From Amycolatopsis lexingtonensis (lineage in GTDB: Bacteria; Actinomycetota; Actinomycetes; Mycobacteriales; Pseudonocardiaceae), in the NCBI RefSeq assembly GCF_014873755.1, contig NZ_JADBEG010000001.1:3226501-3290500 (forward strand): a DNA stretch of 64,000 bases, written 5' to 3'. This document shows, piece by piece, positions 8,364 to 16,543 of the stretch (positions are counted from its first letter, which is position 1; every line of letters begins with the position of its first letter). The notes under the pieces are model-generated. The model searched no databases. It had not been told where the DNA came from and saw nothing but the letters and a program-made list of their open reading frames with translations. Made by a program: the position numbers and the translations under genes.

Positions 8364-9377
8364 TCAGGTCTGCCGCTTGCCGCTGGTGATGCGGGACATC
8401 ACCAGCGCGACCAGGATGATCGTGCCGTTGAGCGCCCCGATCCATTGCGCGGGTACGCCGGCCAGGGTGAGCACGTTCTGGATCATGTACAGCAGCAGGA
8501 TTCCGGTGAAGGCGCCGAACAGCGTGCCGCGCCCGCCGTTCAGGCTGACGCCGCCGATCACCGCCGCGGCGAAGACGGTGAAGATGTAGCCGTTGCCCTG
8601 CGCCGCGGCCACCGACGCGAGCCGGCCCGAGAGAAGCAGGCCGCCGAGCGCGGCCAGGACGCTCGCCGCGATCAGGACGATCCACACCATGCGGTCCGTC
8701 CGGATGCCCGCCGCCTTCGCCGCGTCCTCGTTCCCGCCGATCGCGTAGAGGCTGCGGCCCGGCCGGGTCTTCCCGAGCAGGACCACGCCGCCGGCGAACA
8801 GGAGCACGCAGATCCAGATCGAGGCCGGGATCCCGGCCCACAGCGTGGTGCCGAGGTACAGCATCGACTCGGGCATGCCGAAGAACGTCTGGCCGCCGGA
8901 GATCCCGGTCAGCAGGCCGCGCAGCACGATCAGCATGCCGAGGGTGACCACGAACCCGCTCAGTCCGAAGCGGACGATCAGCAGGGCGTTGAGCGCGCCG
9001 ACCAGCACCCCGACCAGGAGCACCACGGGCACCGCGGTCCACGACGGCAGGAGCCCGAGGGAATGGCCGCCTTCGATCGTCAGCCAGGCCGCCACGCCGG
9101 GAGCCAGGCCGAACGTCGACTCCAGGGAGAGGTCCATCTTGCCGACGACCAGTACCAGGGTCTGGGCGAGCACCAGCAGCGCGATCTCCGACATCGTCTG
9201 CAGGATGTTGATCACGTTGTCGTACTGGAGGAACACCGGGTTCACCAGCTGGCCGACCACCGCGATCGCGATGATCCCCGGCACCAGGGCGAAGTCGCGC
9301 AGCCTCGCGACGGCGATCCCGCGCGGCGGCCGGGCGGTAGCGGGCTCGGCACGCAGCACGGCAGGGCTATCCGGCAT
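8364..9377 (-). CDS. CUT2 ABC sugar importer, permease (RbsC-like)
   Basis: Membrane permease (337 residues) of the BPD_transp_2/RbsC class with a long hydrophobic bundle and the family signature VVGKMDLSLES. It also carries the typical VTLGMLIVLRG and AAVIGGVSLNGGRGT segments near the C-terminus. It overlaps the ATPase gene by 11 bases and completes a three-gene operon (binding protein, ATPase, permease) transcribed leftward. Homodimerisation is usual for this class. The transported sugar is not evident. Confidence 0.9.
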   Translation of the reverse strand: MPDSPAVLRAEPATARPPRGIAVARLRDFALVPGIIAIAVVGQLVNPVFLQYDNVINILQTMSEIALLVLAQTLVLVVGKMDLSLESTFGLAPGVAAWLTIEGGHSLGLLPSWTAVPVVLLVGVLVGALNALLIVRFGLSGFVVTLGMLIVLRGLLTGISGGQTFFGMPESMLYLGTTLWAGIPASIWICVLLFAGGVVLLGKTRPGRSLYAIGGNEDAAKAAGIRTDRMVWIVLIAASVLAALGGLLLSGRLASVAAAQGNGYIFTVFAAAVIGGVSLNGGRGTLFGAFTGILLLYMIQNVLTLAGVPAQWIGALNGTIILVALVMSRITSGKRQT

Positions 9378-10869
9378 CGAGGTCGACTCCTTCCACGGCG
9401 GCCACGACCTCGCGGTCCTGCCAGCCGGCGGGTAGTTCGGCGGTGAGCCTCCCGTGGACCATGACGAGCACGCGGTCGCAGAGGCGCAGGTCGTCCAGCT
9501 CGTCCGAAGCGATCAGCACCGCGGTGCCCGCGGCCGCGGCTTCGGCCACCTTGCCGAGGAGGAACTCCTTCGACCGCACATCCACGCCCGCGGTGGGGGT
9601 GATCAGCACGAGCACGCGTGGATCGCCGGCGAGCGCGCGGGCCAGGACGACCTTCTGCTGGTTGCCGCCGGAAAGCGCCGACACCGCGAGCTCCGGGCCG
9701 GGTGTCTTCACCGCCAGGCGGGTGATCATCGTCCCGGCCAGCCGGTCGCGCAGGGCGGACCGGACGAAGATGCCGGGGCCGAGCCGGTCCAGGACGGACA
9801 GGGTGGTGTTGTCCGCGACCGACATCTCCGGGACGAGTCCCTGGCGGTGCCGGTCCTCCGGGACGAAACCGATCCCGGCCGCGAGCGCCGCCGGGACGTC
9901 GCCGGGCCGGGGACGGCGCTCCCCGACGGCGATGGTGCCCGAATCGGCCGTCCGCAGGCCGGTCAGCGTCTCGGCGACCTCGGTCTTGCCGCTGCCGCCG
10001 GCCCCGGCCAGGCCGACGATCTCCCCTGGCGCGACGTCGAAGGAAACGCCTTCGTAGCCGGGGTCGAGGCTCAAGTCGCGGACCCGCAGCACCGGCGGGG
10101 CGCCGGGCCGGACGGAGGAAGCGCGTTCGGCGGACAGGGTGGCGTCTTCCCCGGTCATCGCGGCGACGAGGTCGAGCTTCGGCAATCCGGCGACCGGCGC
10201 GGTCAGGACGTGCCGGGCGTCGCGGAAGACCGTGACCGTGTCGCAGATTTCGTAGACCTCCTGCAGGTGGTGGCTGATGAACAGGAACGTCACGCCCTGG
10301 CGCTGCAACTCGGCGAGGTGGCCGAACAGCCGGGTGATGGCGCCCCCGTCCAGCTGCGCGGTCGGTTCGTCGAGGATGACGAACCGCGCGCCGAAGGACA
10401 GCGCCCGCGCGATCTCGACGAACTGCCGCTGCTCGACGCCGAGCTCGCCCGCGGGCCGGCGGACGTCGACGTCGACCGACCAGCGTTCGAGCAGCTCGGT
10501 GGCCGCCCGGCGCACCGCGGACCAGCGGACGAAGCCGCGCCGGGTCTCCTGCCGGTTGAGGAACAGGTTCTCCGCCACCGAAAGATGCGGGATGATCGTC
10601 GACTTCTGGTACACGCACGCGACCAGCGCGCGCCACTTGTCCCGATCGGACAGTCCCGGTACCGGCTCGCCGTTCACCAGCAGGGAACCGGAATCCGGCT
10701 CGGTCAGGCCGGTGAGGATGGACACGAGGGTCGACTTCCCCGCGCCGTTGCGGCCGACGAGTGCGTGTGTCTGTCCCGTTAGGACGGTCAGGTCGGCGTG
10801 GTCCAGCGCGACCGTGGCGCCGTAGCGCTTGACCACCTGCCGCGCTTCGACGACCGGCACGGTGCCCAT
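9367..10869 (-). CDS. CUT2 ABC sugar importer, double ATPase (RbsA/XylG-like)
   Basis: Tandem ATP-binding protein (500 residues). The first domain carries Walker A GRNGAGKST near 38-46, signature LGVEQRQ and Walker B FVILDEPTAQ. The second has the degenerate P-loop GAGGSGKTE near 290 and signature LSGGNQQ, while its Walker B region reads VLVLITPTAG in place of the usual DEPT. The missing Walker B Asp and Glu suggest that only the first site hydrolyses ATP, although RbsA-type proteins are often asymmetric. GGAGG precedes the ATG. Its neighbours are the permease (overlapping) and the binding protein (12 bases upstream). Confidence 0.9.
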   Translation of the reverse strand: MGTVPVVEARQVVKRYGATVALDHADLTVLTGQTHALVGRNGAGKSTLVSILTGLTEPDSGSLLVNGEPVPGLSDRDKWRALVACVYQKSTIIPHLSVAENLFLNRQETRRGFVRWSAVRRAATELLERWSVDVDVRRPAGELGVEQRQFVEIARALSFGARFVILDEPTAQLDGGAITRLFGHLAELQRQGVTFLFISHHLQEVYEICDTVTVFRDARHVLTAPVAGLPKLDLVAAMTGEDATLSAERASSVRPGAPPVLRVRDLSLDPGYEGVSFDVAPGEIVGLAGAGGSGKTEVAETLTGLRTADSGTIAVGERRPRPGDVPAALAAGIGFVPEDRHRQGLVPEMSVADNTTLSVLDRLGPGIFVRSALRDRLAGTMITRLAVKTPGPELAVSALSGGNQQKVVLARALAGDPRVLVLITPTAGVDVRSKEFLLGKVAEAAAAGTAVLIASDELDDLRLCDRVLVMVHGRLTAELPAGWQDREVVAAVEGVDLDAG

Positions 10870-10881
10870 GTACGCCTCCGT

Positions 10882-11934
10882 TCAGCTCTTGCTGTTGCCC
10901 CACAAGGACTGGTCGTCGACCTTCACGCTGGCGACCGTCCCGAAGGTCGCGCCGTCCGCGGTGACCAGCGGCGCGACCAGCTGGTCTTCCATCAGTCCGT
11001 CGCGGACGGCCACGATGGTGCTGTCGTGGTCGGTCCGGCCCGGCACCTGCTTCTTGCCGGCGATGGCGTCCTTGACGTACTGCAGCGCGTACCGGGCGAA
11101 CAGGTCCGCGGGCTGGGAGACGGTCGCGTCCATCTCCCCCGCCCGGATCTTGGCCAGTTCCTCGGGGATGCCGTCGTTGGAAACGATGAACACGTGCTTC
11201 GGATCGGCCGCCGGGACGAGCAGGCCGCGCTGCTTCAGCAGCTGCAGCGTCCCGGAAAGCGCGAAGCTGGACTGCATGTAGACGCCCTTGATGTCCGGGT
11301 TCGCCGTCAGCCGGGTCTGCAGTTTCTGGGCCGCGGTCCCGGCGTCCCAGTTGGTGGCTTCGCCGAACACCGTGATGCCGGGGAAGTTCTGCTTCATGCA
11401 GTCGTTGAAGGCTTCGGTGCGGTCGCGCCCGTTGATCGAGGCGAGATCCCCTTGCAGCATTACGACTTTGCCGTGGCCGCCGAGCTTCGTGCCGAGGAAC
11501 CGGCACGCCTTTTCGCCGTAGGCCCGGTTGTCCGCCCGCACGACCATGTAGACGTCGCCCTGGTCCGGGCGGGTGTCGACGGAGACGACCGGGATCTTCT
11601 TGGCGGCCAACTGCTGCAGCGTCGGGATGATCGCCGCGGTGTCCTGGGGCGCCATGACGACACCCTTGACACCCTGGCTGATCATCGTCTGCACGTTGGC
11701 GGTCAGCGTGGCGACGTCGTTCTGGGAGTTCGTGGTCTTGAGCTCGAACCCGTCCTCGCCGGCGAACCGGGGCACGTACTTGATGTAGGCGTTCCAGAAG
11801 TCGGTGTCCGACCGGGGGTAGTCGACGCCGACGACCGTCCCGCCGGTCGCGGAGGTGCCACCGCCACCGCAGCCGGCGAGCACCGCCGCGGTGAGCAGGC
11901 CGGCGGCGACGGCGCACAGGGACCGGATCTTCAT
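10882..11934 (-). CDS. CUT2 ABC importer, sugar-binding lipoprotein (RbsB-like)
   Basis: Periplasmic-binding-protein-like lipoprotein (350 residues). It has a short signal with lipobox LAGC (Cys near 22), then a PBP type 1 fold with the usual N-terminal strand VVGVDYPRSDTDFW and the repeated KGVVMAPQDTAAIIP / KGVYMQSS segments. ATG 11934 is preceded by a GAGGAGAGG ribosome site; the longer frame upstream is not needed. It is the first gene of a leftward operon whose control region holds two operator-like 15-mers. The ligand is probably a pentose or hexose; it cannot be specified. Confidence 0.88.
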   Translation of the reverse strand: MKIRSLCAVAAGLLTAAVLAGCGGGGTSATGGTVVGVDYPRSDTDFWNAYIKYVPRFAGEDGFELKTTNSQNDVATLTANVQTMISQGVKGVVMAPQDTAAIIPTLQQLAAKKIPVVSVDTRPDQGDVYMVVRADNRAYGEKACRFLGTKLGGHGKVVMLQGDLASINGRDRTEAFNDCMKQNFPGITVFGEATNWDAGTAAQKLQTRLTANPDIKGVYMQSSFALSGTLQLLKQRGLLVPAADPKHVFIVSNDGIPEELAKIRAGEMDATVSQPADLFARYALQYVKDAIAGKKQVPGRTDHDSTIVAVRDGLMEDQLVAPLVTADGATFGTVASVKVDDQSLWGNSKS

Positions 11935-11978
11935 GACCTCTCCTCGCTGAAAGGGTGGGACACGCGAGTACAAGGGAC

Positions 11979-11993
11979 AGACAACATATGTAT
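11979..11993. promoter_or_regulatory. Candidate operator (site 2 of 3) for the leftward CUT2 importer
   Basis: AGACAACATATGTAT matches the 12054 site at 13 of 15 positions. It lies 45 bases upstream of the start codon of the leftward binding protein, a position suited to repressing that operon. Confidence 0.5.
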
Positions 11994-12053
11994 GGCTACG
12001 CCACGCCCGGTCGATTGTCCAGATGCCCGACTGGCTCGCGAAAAGCCTGGTAG

Positions 12054-12068
12054 AGACATCATATGTCT
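12054..12068. promoter_or_regulatory. Candidate operator (site 3 of 3) for the rightward CUT2 importer
   Basis: AGACATCATATGTCT has perfect six-base arms (AGACAT / ATGTCT) around a three-base spacer, the best copy of the motif. It lies 63 bases before the rightward binding-protein ATG and 75 bases from site 2, so the shared divergent control region carries one site per operon. Confidence 0.55.
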
Positions 12069-12131
12069 GCTACGGTCTACGACAGTTCCGCACCAGTCCG
12101 CTGAGTCGACTGAGATGATCGCGGGGGCACC

Positions 12132-13229
12132 ATGACTGCCGAAGCAGGCGCCACTTCACGAAGAACCGCACTGAAGTACCTGGGCATGGGCGGGGGAACG
12201 GTCGCCGCGAGCGCGCTGCTGGCGGCGTGCACCAGCGTCCAAGAAGCCCAGAACGGTGGTAAATCGGGCCCGTTCCCGAGCACCCCGGGGTGGCGGTTCG
12301 TGTTCGTCAACCACGTCACCACCAACTCCTTCTTCGTCCCGACCCGGTCCGGGCTCGCCGACGCCGCCGCGCTGCTCGGCGTACCCGAACCACAGTGGAC
12401 CGGCTCGGAAAACGGCAACGTCGCCCAGATGGCGAGCGCCATGGAAACGGCGATCAACAGCAAGGTCGACGGAATCGCCGTCTCGCTGACCGACGACAAC
12501 GCGTTCGTCGACCTCACCAAGCGAGCGCTCGGCCAGGGCATCCCGGTGATCGCCTACAACGCGAGCGCGGCCGGGAACTACCCGCTCACCTACGTCGGGC
12601 AGGACCTGTACCTGTCCGGATTCCGCATGGGACAGCGCATCGCGCAGAAGATCACCTCCGGCGACATCCTGGTCGGCATCGCCCAGCCGGGCGGCAACAA
12701 CGTCCAGCCGCGCCTGGACGGGATCACCGACGCGCTCAAGCAGGCCGCACCCGGCGTCCGGGTCCAGTCGGTGAACACCGGCGCCGAGCAGGCCGGCGAG
12801 CTCAACGCGATGACCGCCGCCTACACCGGGAACACCGGCGTCAAGGGGATCTACGCGGTCGACGCGGGCAGCACCGCCGCGTGCGCGAAGCTGATCGCCG
12901 ACCGCAAGCTGTCCGGCAAGATCGGCAGCGGCGGGTTCGACCTGCTGGACGACACGGTGACCGGGGTGAAGGACGGCGCGCTCGACTTCACCATCGACCA
13001 GTCCCCCTACCTCCAGGGGTTCCTTTCCGTGCTCTACCTGTACCTGTTCCGCCTGTCCGGCACACTGGTCGCGCCGCCGGTCACCGACACCGGTCTCACG
13101 TTCGTCACCAAGGAAAACGTCGGCCCGTACGCGTCGGCCCACAGCCGGTTCGAGGGCGGCGACAACAAGGACGTGCTCGCGATGCCCGCTTCGATCCCGT
13201 TGCCGCCGCCGTCGGTGCTGAGCCGGTAG
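12132..13229 (+). CDS. CUT2 ABC importer, sugar-binding Tat-lipoprotein
   Basis: Second CUT2-class binding protein (365 residues). It has a twin-arginine signal (RRTALKYLGMGGG) followed by lipobox LAAC with Cys near 33. The PBP type 1 fold is recognisable in GWRFVFVNHVTTNSFF, KVDGIAVSLTDDNAF and GKIGSGGFDLLDDTV. The export route (folded, via Tat) differs from that of its divergent counterpart at 10882. It heads a rightward binding protein-permease-ATPase operon. The two binding proteins are not close copies, so two different sugars, or two forms of one sugar, are likely. Confidence 0.87.
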   Translation: MTAEAGATSRRTALKYLGMGGGTVAASALLAACTSVQEAQNGGKSGPFPSTPGWRFVFVNHVTTNSFFVPTRSGLADAAALLGVPEPQWTGSENGNVAQMASAMETAINSKVDGIAVSLTDDNAFVDLTKRALGQGIPVIAYNASAAGNYPLTYVGQDLYLSGFRMGQRIAQKITSGDILVGIAQPGGNNVQPRLDGITDALKQAAPGVRVQSVNTGAEQAGELNAMTAAYTGNTGVKGIYAVDAGSTAACAKLIADRKLSGKIGSGGFDLLDDTVTGVKDGALDFTIDQSPYLQGFLSVLYLYLFRLSGTLVAPPVTDTGLTFVTKENVGPYASAHSRFEGGDNKDVLAMPASIPLPPPSVLSR

Positions 13230-13232
13230 CGG

Positions 13233-14206
13233 GTGATGTCGTCGAAGCCGTTGCTCCTCGGCGTGCTGCAGGTCAAGGAGCTGAGCATCCTGCTGGTCAC
13301 GATCGCCGCGGGGATCTACTTCACGGCGACCAGTGACGCGTTCAACTCCCTGGACAACTACCAGACGATCGCCCAGTACGTCGCACCGTGGTCGATCATC
13401 GCCGCGGGGCAGGTGATGTTGCTGATCTGCGGGGAAATCGACCTGTCCGCCGGCTTCGTGTTCACCCTCGCGCCGTTCACGATGATGCAGTTCTTCGTCA
13501 ACGGCTGGCCGCTGTGGCTCGCGCTGCTCGGCGCGATCGTGGTGAGCACGCTGGTGGGCCTGGCGAACGGGCTCATCCGGACCGTGCTGGGGATCCCGTC
13601 GTTCATCACCACGCTGGGCATGGCGTTCCTGTTGCAGGGCCTGGTCTTGATCATCTCGAACGCCCGTCCGGTGGGCACGCCGAAGAACAGCGGCGTGCTC
13701 GAGGTGTTCGGCGGGGCGCGCTGGACCGAGTTCCTGTGGGCGCTCGGCGTGGTCGTCGTCATGCAGGTCGTGCTGTCGGCGACCCGGTTCGGCATCCACA
13801 CGCAGGCCACCGGCGGGAACCCGGTCGGCGCCGCGGAGTCCGGCATCGCGGTGAACCGGGTGAAGGTGGTCAACTTCGCGATCACCAGCACGCTGGCCGG
13901 GCTCGCCGGCATCCTGCAGGGCACCCGGGTCGGCTCCTACGACCCGACCAACGGCGGGTTCACGACGATGTTCTTCGCGGTGGCGTCGGCCGTGATCGGC
14001 GGCACGGCGCTGCTGGGCGGGTCCGGCACGGTGGTCGGCGCGTTCCTGGGCGCGCTGCTGCTGGGCATCGTGTTCGACGGGTTCAACCTGACCGGGGTCA
14101 GCGCGAACGCGTTCAACGTGGTGCTCGGCGCCGCCATCTTGCTGGCGATGGTGCTGAACGTGACGCTGATCGTGGTGCGCAAGCGCATCGGCAGCCGGGA
14201 GCTGAC

Positions 14207-14210
<4 letters not shown>
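13233..14210 (+). CDS. CUT2 ABC importer, permease (RbsC-like)
   Basis: Membrane permease (325 residues) of the RbsC class with the signature LLICGEIDLSAG near 65-76, FITTLGMAFLLQG, and the C-terminal SAVIGGTALLGGSGTVVGAF. GTG 13233 and ATG 13236 are adjacent in-frame choices with only a weak ribosome site, consistent with coupling to the gene ending four bases upstream. Its stop overlaps the next ATG (ATGA at 14207). Confidence 0.88.
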
Positions 14211-14989
<779 letters not shown>

Positions 14990-15321
14990 CAGCCCAGACC
15001 AAAGGTCTTGAATGAGTCATTCAGGTCTTCGGAGGTCCTGAATGACTCATTCAAGACCTCCGCACTCACTGCCGCGCTGTCACTCGTGAGTCGACGGATA
15101 AGGGCGTGGGCGGTGATCGAGCCGTCGCTCTCACCCTCGGCGAAGGACTCGGCCGGTCACGCGGCGGACTGAGCACGAGATCCACCTCGCCGCCGTGCAC
15201 TGGCTCCGCCGATTTGAAGGACGGCGCCCAGGAACCCGGGCCGGCTGGAAGGGGGTGCGCTTGGCGGAAGTGCCGGGGCGCGAAACGCACAACCCCTTCG
15301 TTGCCGGGTGAGCGCGGCGGT
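14990..15321. other. 332-base convergent gap
   Basis: The left third holds the perfect 23-bp hairpin at 15003-15059. The remaining 260 bases to the MerR-like gene end show no credible coding frame and no further structure that I could identify. Confidence 0.6.
15003..15059. repeat. Double-palindrome repeat forming a perfect 23-bp hairpin
   Basis: Left arm 15003-15025 and right arm 15037-15059 are exact reverse complements over 23 bases, with an 11-base loop. Each arm contains the TGAATGA(G/C)TCATTCA core. It sits 14 bases after the stop of the ATPase gene and ends 262 bases from the convergent MerR-like gene. This is the best-preserved copy in the window, and a bidirectional terminator role is plausible, although there is no U-tract. 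Confidence 0.88.
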
Positions 15322-15654
15322 TCAGTCGCCGGCGCGCAGTTCGGTGTTGCGGCGTTGTGCTTCGTGGAGCTGGTCTTCGAGCGAAACGATCCGGCAAGCC
15401 GCCTCGACGGGAGTGCCCTGGTCGACCAGTTCCCGCGCCCGGGCGGCCAACCGCAGCTGCTGCCGCGAGTAGCGGCGGTGCCCACCGGCGGAGCGTTGCG
15501 GCGTGATCAGCCCGGCGTCGCCGAGGCTGCGCAGGAAACCCTGCGTCGTGCCGAGCATGTCCGCGGCCCGGCCCATGGTGTAGGCGGGGTACTCGTCGTC
15601 GTCGAACTTGTCGGCCCGGCTCGGCGTGGCCGGTCCTTCCTGGTCAGGTATCAA
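15322..15654 (-). CDS. MerR-like transcriptional regulator, short
   Basis: Small regulator (110 residues from the chosen start). It has a MerR-type winged helix, YTMGRAADMLGTTQGFLRSLGDAGLITPQR followed by the wing GGHRRYSRQQL, then a short coiled segment (SLEDQLHEAQRRNTEL) and no sensor domain. I place the start at TTG 15654 because GGAGGTGG lies five bases upstream (15658-15664). The longer frame beginning at ATG 15699 would read through the 17-bp hairpin at 15674-15709. The N-terminus therefore remains uncertain. No adjacent target gene is obvious. Confidence 0.75.
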   Translation of the reverse strand: MIPDQEGPATPSRADKFDDDEYPAYTMGRAADMLGTTQGFLRSLGDAGLITPQRSAGGHRRYSRQQLRLAARARELVDQGTPVEAACRIVSLEDQLHEAQRRNTELRAGD

Positions 15655-15673
15655 ATCCACCTCCACATCACGA

Positions 15674-15709
15674 AGGACCCCGGGTGCCGTGGACGGCACC
15701 CGGGGTCCT
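15674..15709. promoter_or_regulatory. Perfect 17-bp hairpin upstream of the MerR-like gene
   Basis: AGGACCCCGGGTGCCGT (15674-15690) and its exact complement (15693-15709) are separated by GG. On the minus strand it ends about 10 bases before the GGAGGTGG ribosome site of the MerR-like gene, so it lies in that gene's leader or promoter. It could be a terminator/attenuator or a protein-binding dyad; no T-run follows it. Confidence 0.6.
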
Positions 15710-15923
15710 CAAGGGTTGGGTTTCACCATTGTCAACCGGCGCGACCGCCGGCTTCCTGCACCCGCGTCCGGCCGAAAGCCGGATTGCGCGGGGATCGCTT
15801 ACTCGTGACCGAGCACCACCTCCGAACTCGATGGAACTGCGGCACCCGCGCGGCGCTACCCAGCCGCTGCGGGCGATCCAATGATGGCTCCGTTCCCTTC
15901 TTTCCTCGGTATTCCACTTACTC

Positions 15924-15983
15924 GGTACTGCAACTGCGGATACTGCAACTTCAGGTACTGCGATTTCAGGTACTGCTACTGCA
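15924..15983. repeat. 15-base tandem repeat, four units
   Basis: TACTG recurs at exactly 15-base spacing (15926, 15941, 15956, 15971) within imperfect units of the form GGTACTGCAACTTCA. A minus-strand frame through it would encode VAVPE-like pentapeptides, but that frame also crosses the hairpin at 15674 and lacks a ribosome site, so I treat the repeat as non-coding. Confidence 0.7.
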
Positions 15984-16271
15984 CTTGCTACCGACGTCAC
16001 TGCTGAGACCCTTCCACTGATCGGTCCCAGCACGCTGACGCCGCTGGCCACTGCCCGGAGCCCCGTTCACTGATCGGCTCCGGCCACCTGACCGGTCCTG
16101 CCACTACATCTTGCTTGCACTGCTTCGCGGGTAGTTACGTCCTCTCCCGCGCCTGCTTGATGTTGTCTCTCTCGGTACGAACAGAAGACTACACACACCC
16201 GCCGTTGAATGTCTACCCCGGCCGACATAGATTTTCGGCGTTGCTGACGACGACACGAAGGGGGAGACGCG

Positions 16272-16532
16272 ATGCGGGACGAGGCCACCCAGGATCCGCT
16301 CGGGGAGCGCTACGGCCTGACAGGGGCCGCTGACCTCGGCGAATACGCCGAGGCACTGGCGCGGCTGCTGGCCCGGGGACGACGGGAGCAGTGCGTGGCG
16401 CTGGTGTCGGAGGCCGAGGCCTACGCGGCCGCGGAGCTGCTCGGGCAGTTCGCCATGCTCGATCCGCAAGCCGCGCTGAACCGGCTGGCCGCCACGCTCG
16501 CCAGCCGGCTCTACAGCCGGCTCGGCGCCTGA
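16272..16532 (+). CDS. Small protein of unknown function
   Basis: Predicted 86-residue soluble, helix-rich protein with no recognised domain, no signal peptide and no membrane segment. Support for coding is a well-placed AAGGGGGAG ribosome site before ATG, high-GC third positions, and a compact Ala/Leu/Glu-rich amphipathic composition (DLGEYAEALARLLARGRREQ, QAALNRLAATLASRLYSRLG). It ends 11 bases from the convergent glycoside hydrolase gene. Function cannot be inferred from its surroundings. Confidence 0.6.
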   Translation: MRDEATQDPLGERYGLTGAADLGEYAEALARLLARGRREQCVALVSEAEAYAAAELLGQFAMLDPQAALNRLAATLASRLYSRLGA

Positions 16533-16543
16533 CCAGGAACCGC

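Larger units (their letters stand above)
15655..16271. other. 617-base region between MerR-like gene and 16272
   Basis: No convincing gene. It holds a 17-bp perfect hairpin (15674-15709), a 15-base tandem repeat (15924-15983), and two partial copies of ACTGATCGG(T/C)(T/C)CC near 16016 and 16069. Base composition is lower in GC than in neighbouring genes around 16140-16250, where the promoter of the small gene at 16272 is expected. Confidence 0.55.

Noticed and set aside
9242..11917. Minus-strand 891-residue open frame across the CUT2 importer genes
   Set aside because: It is an out-of-frame shadow of three well-supported genes with strong family motifs and normal starts; its translation is Arg/Gly/Pro-rich and matches nothing.
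15668..16051. 127-residue minus-strand frame with VAVPE pentapeptides
   Set aside because: No ribosome site, it crosses the 17-bp hairpin, and codon composition differs from real neighbours; kept as a tandem repeat only.
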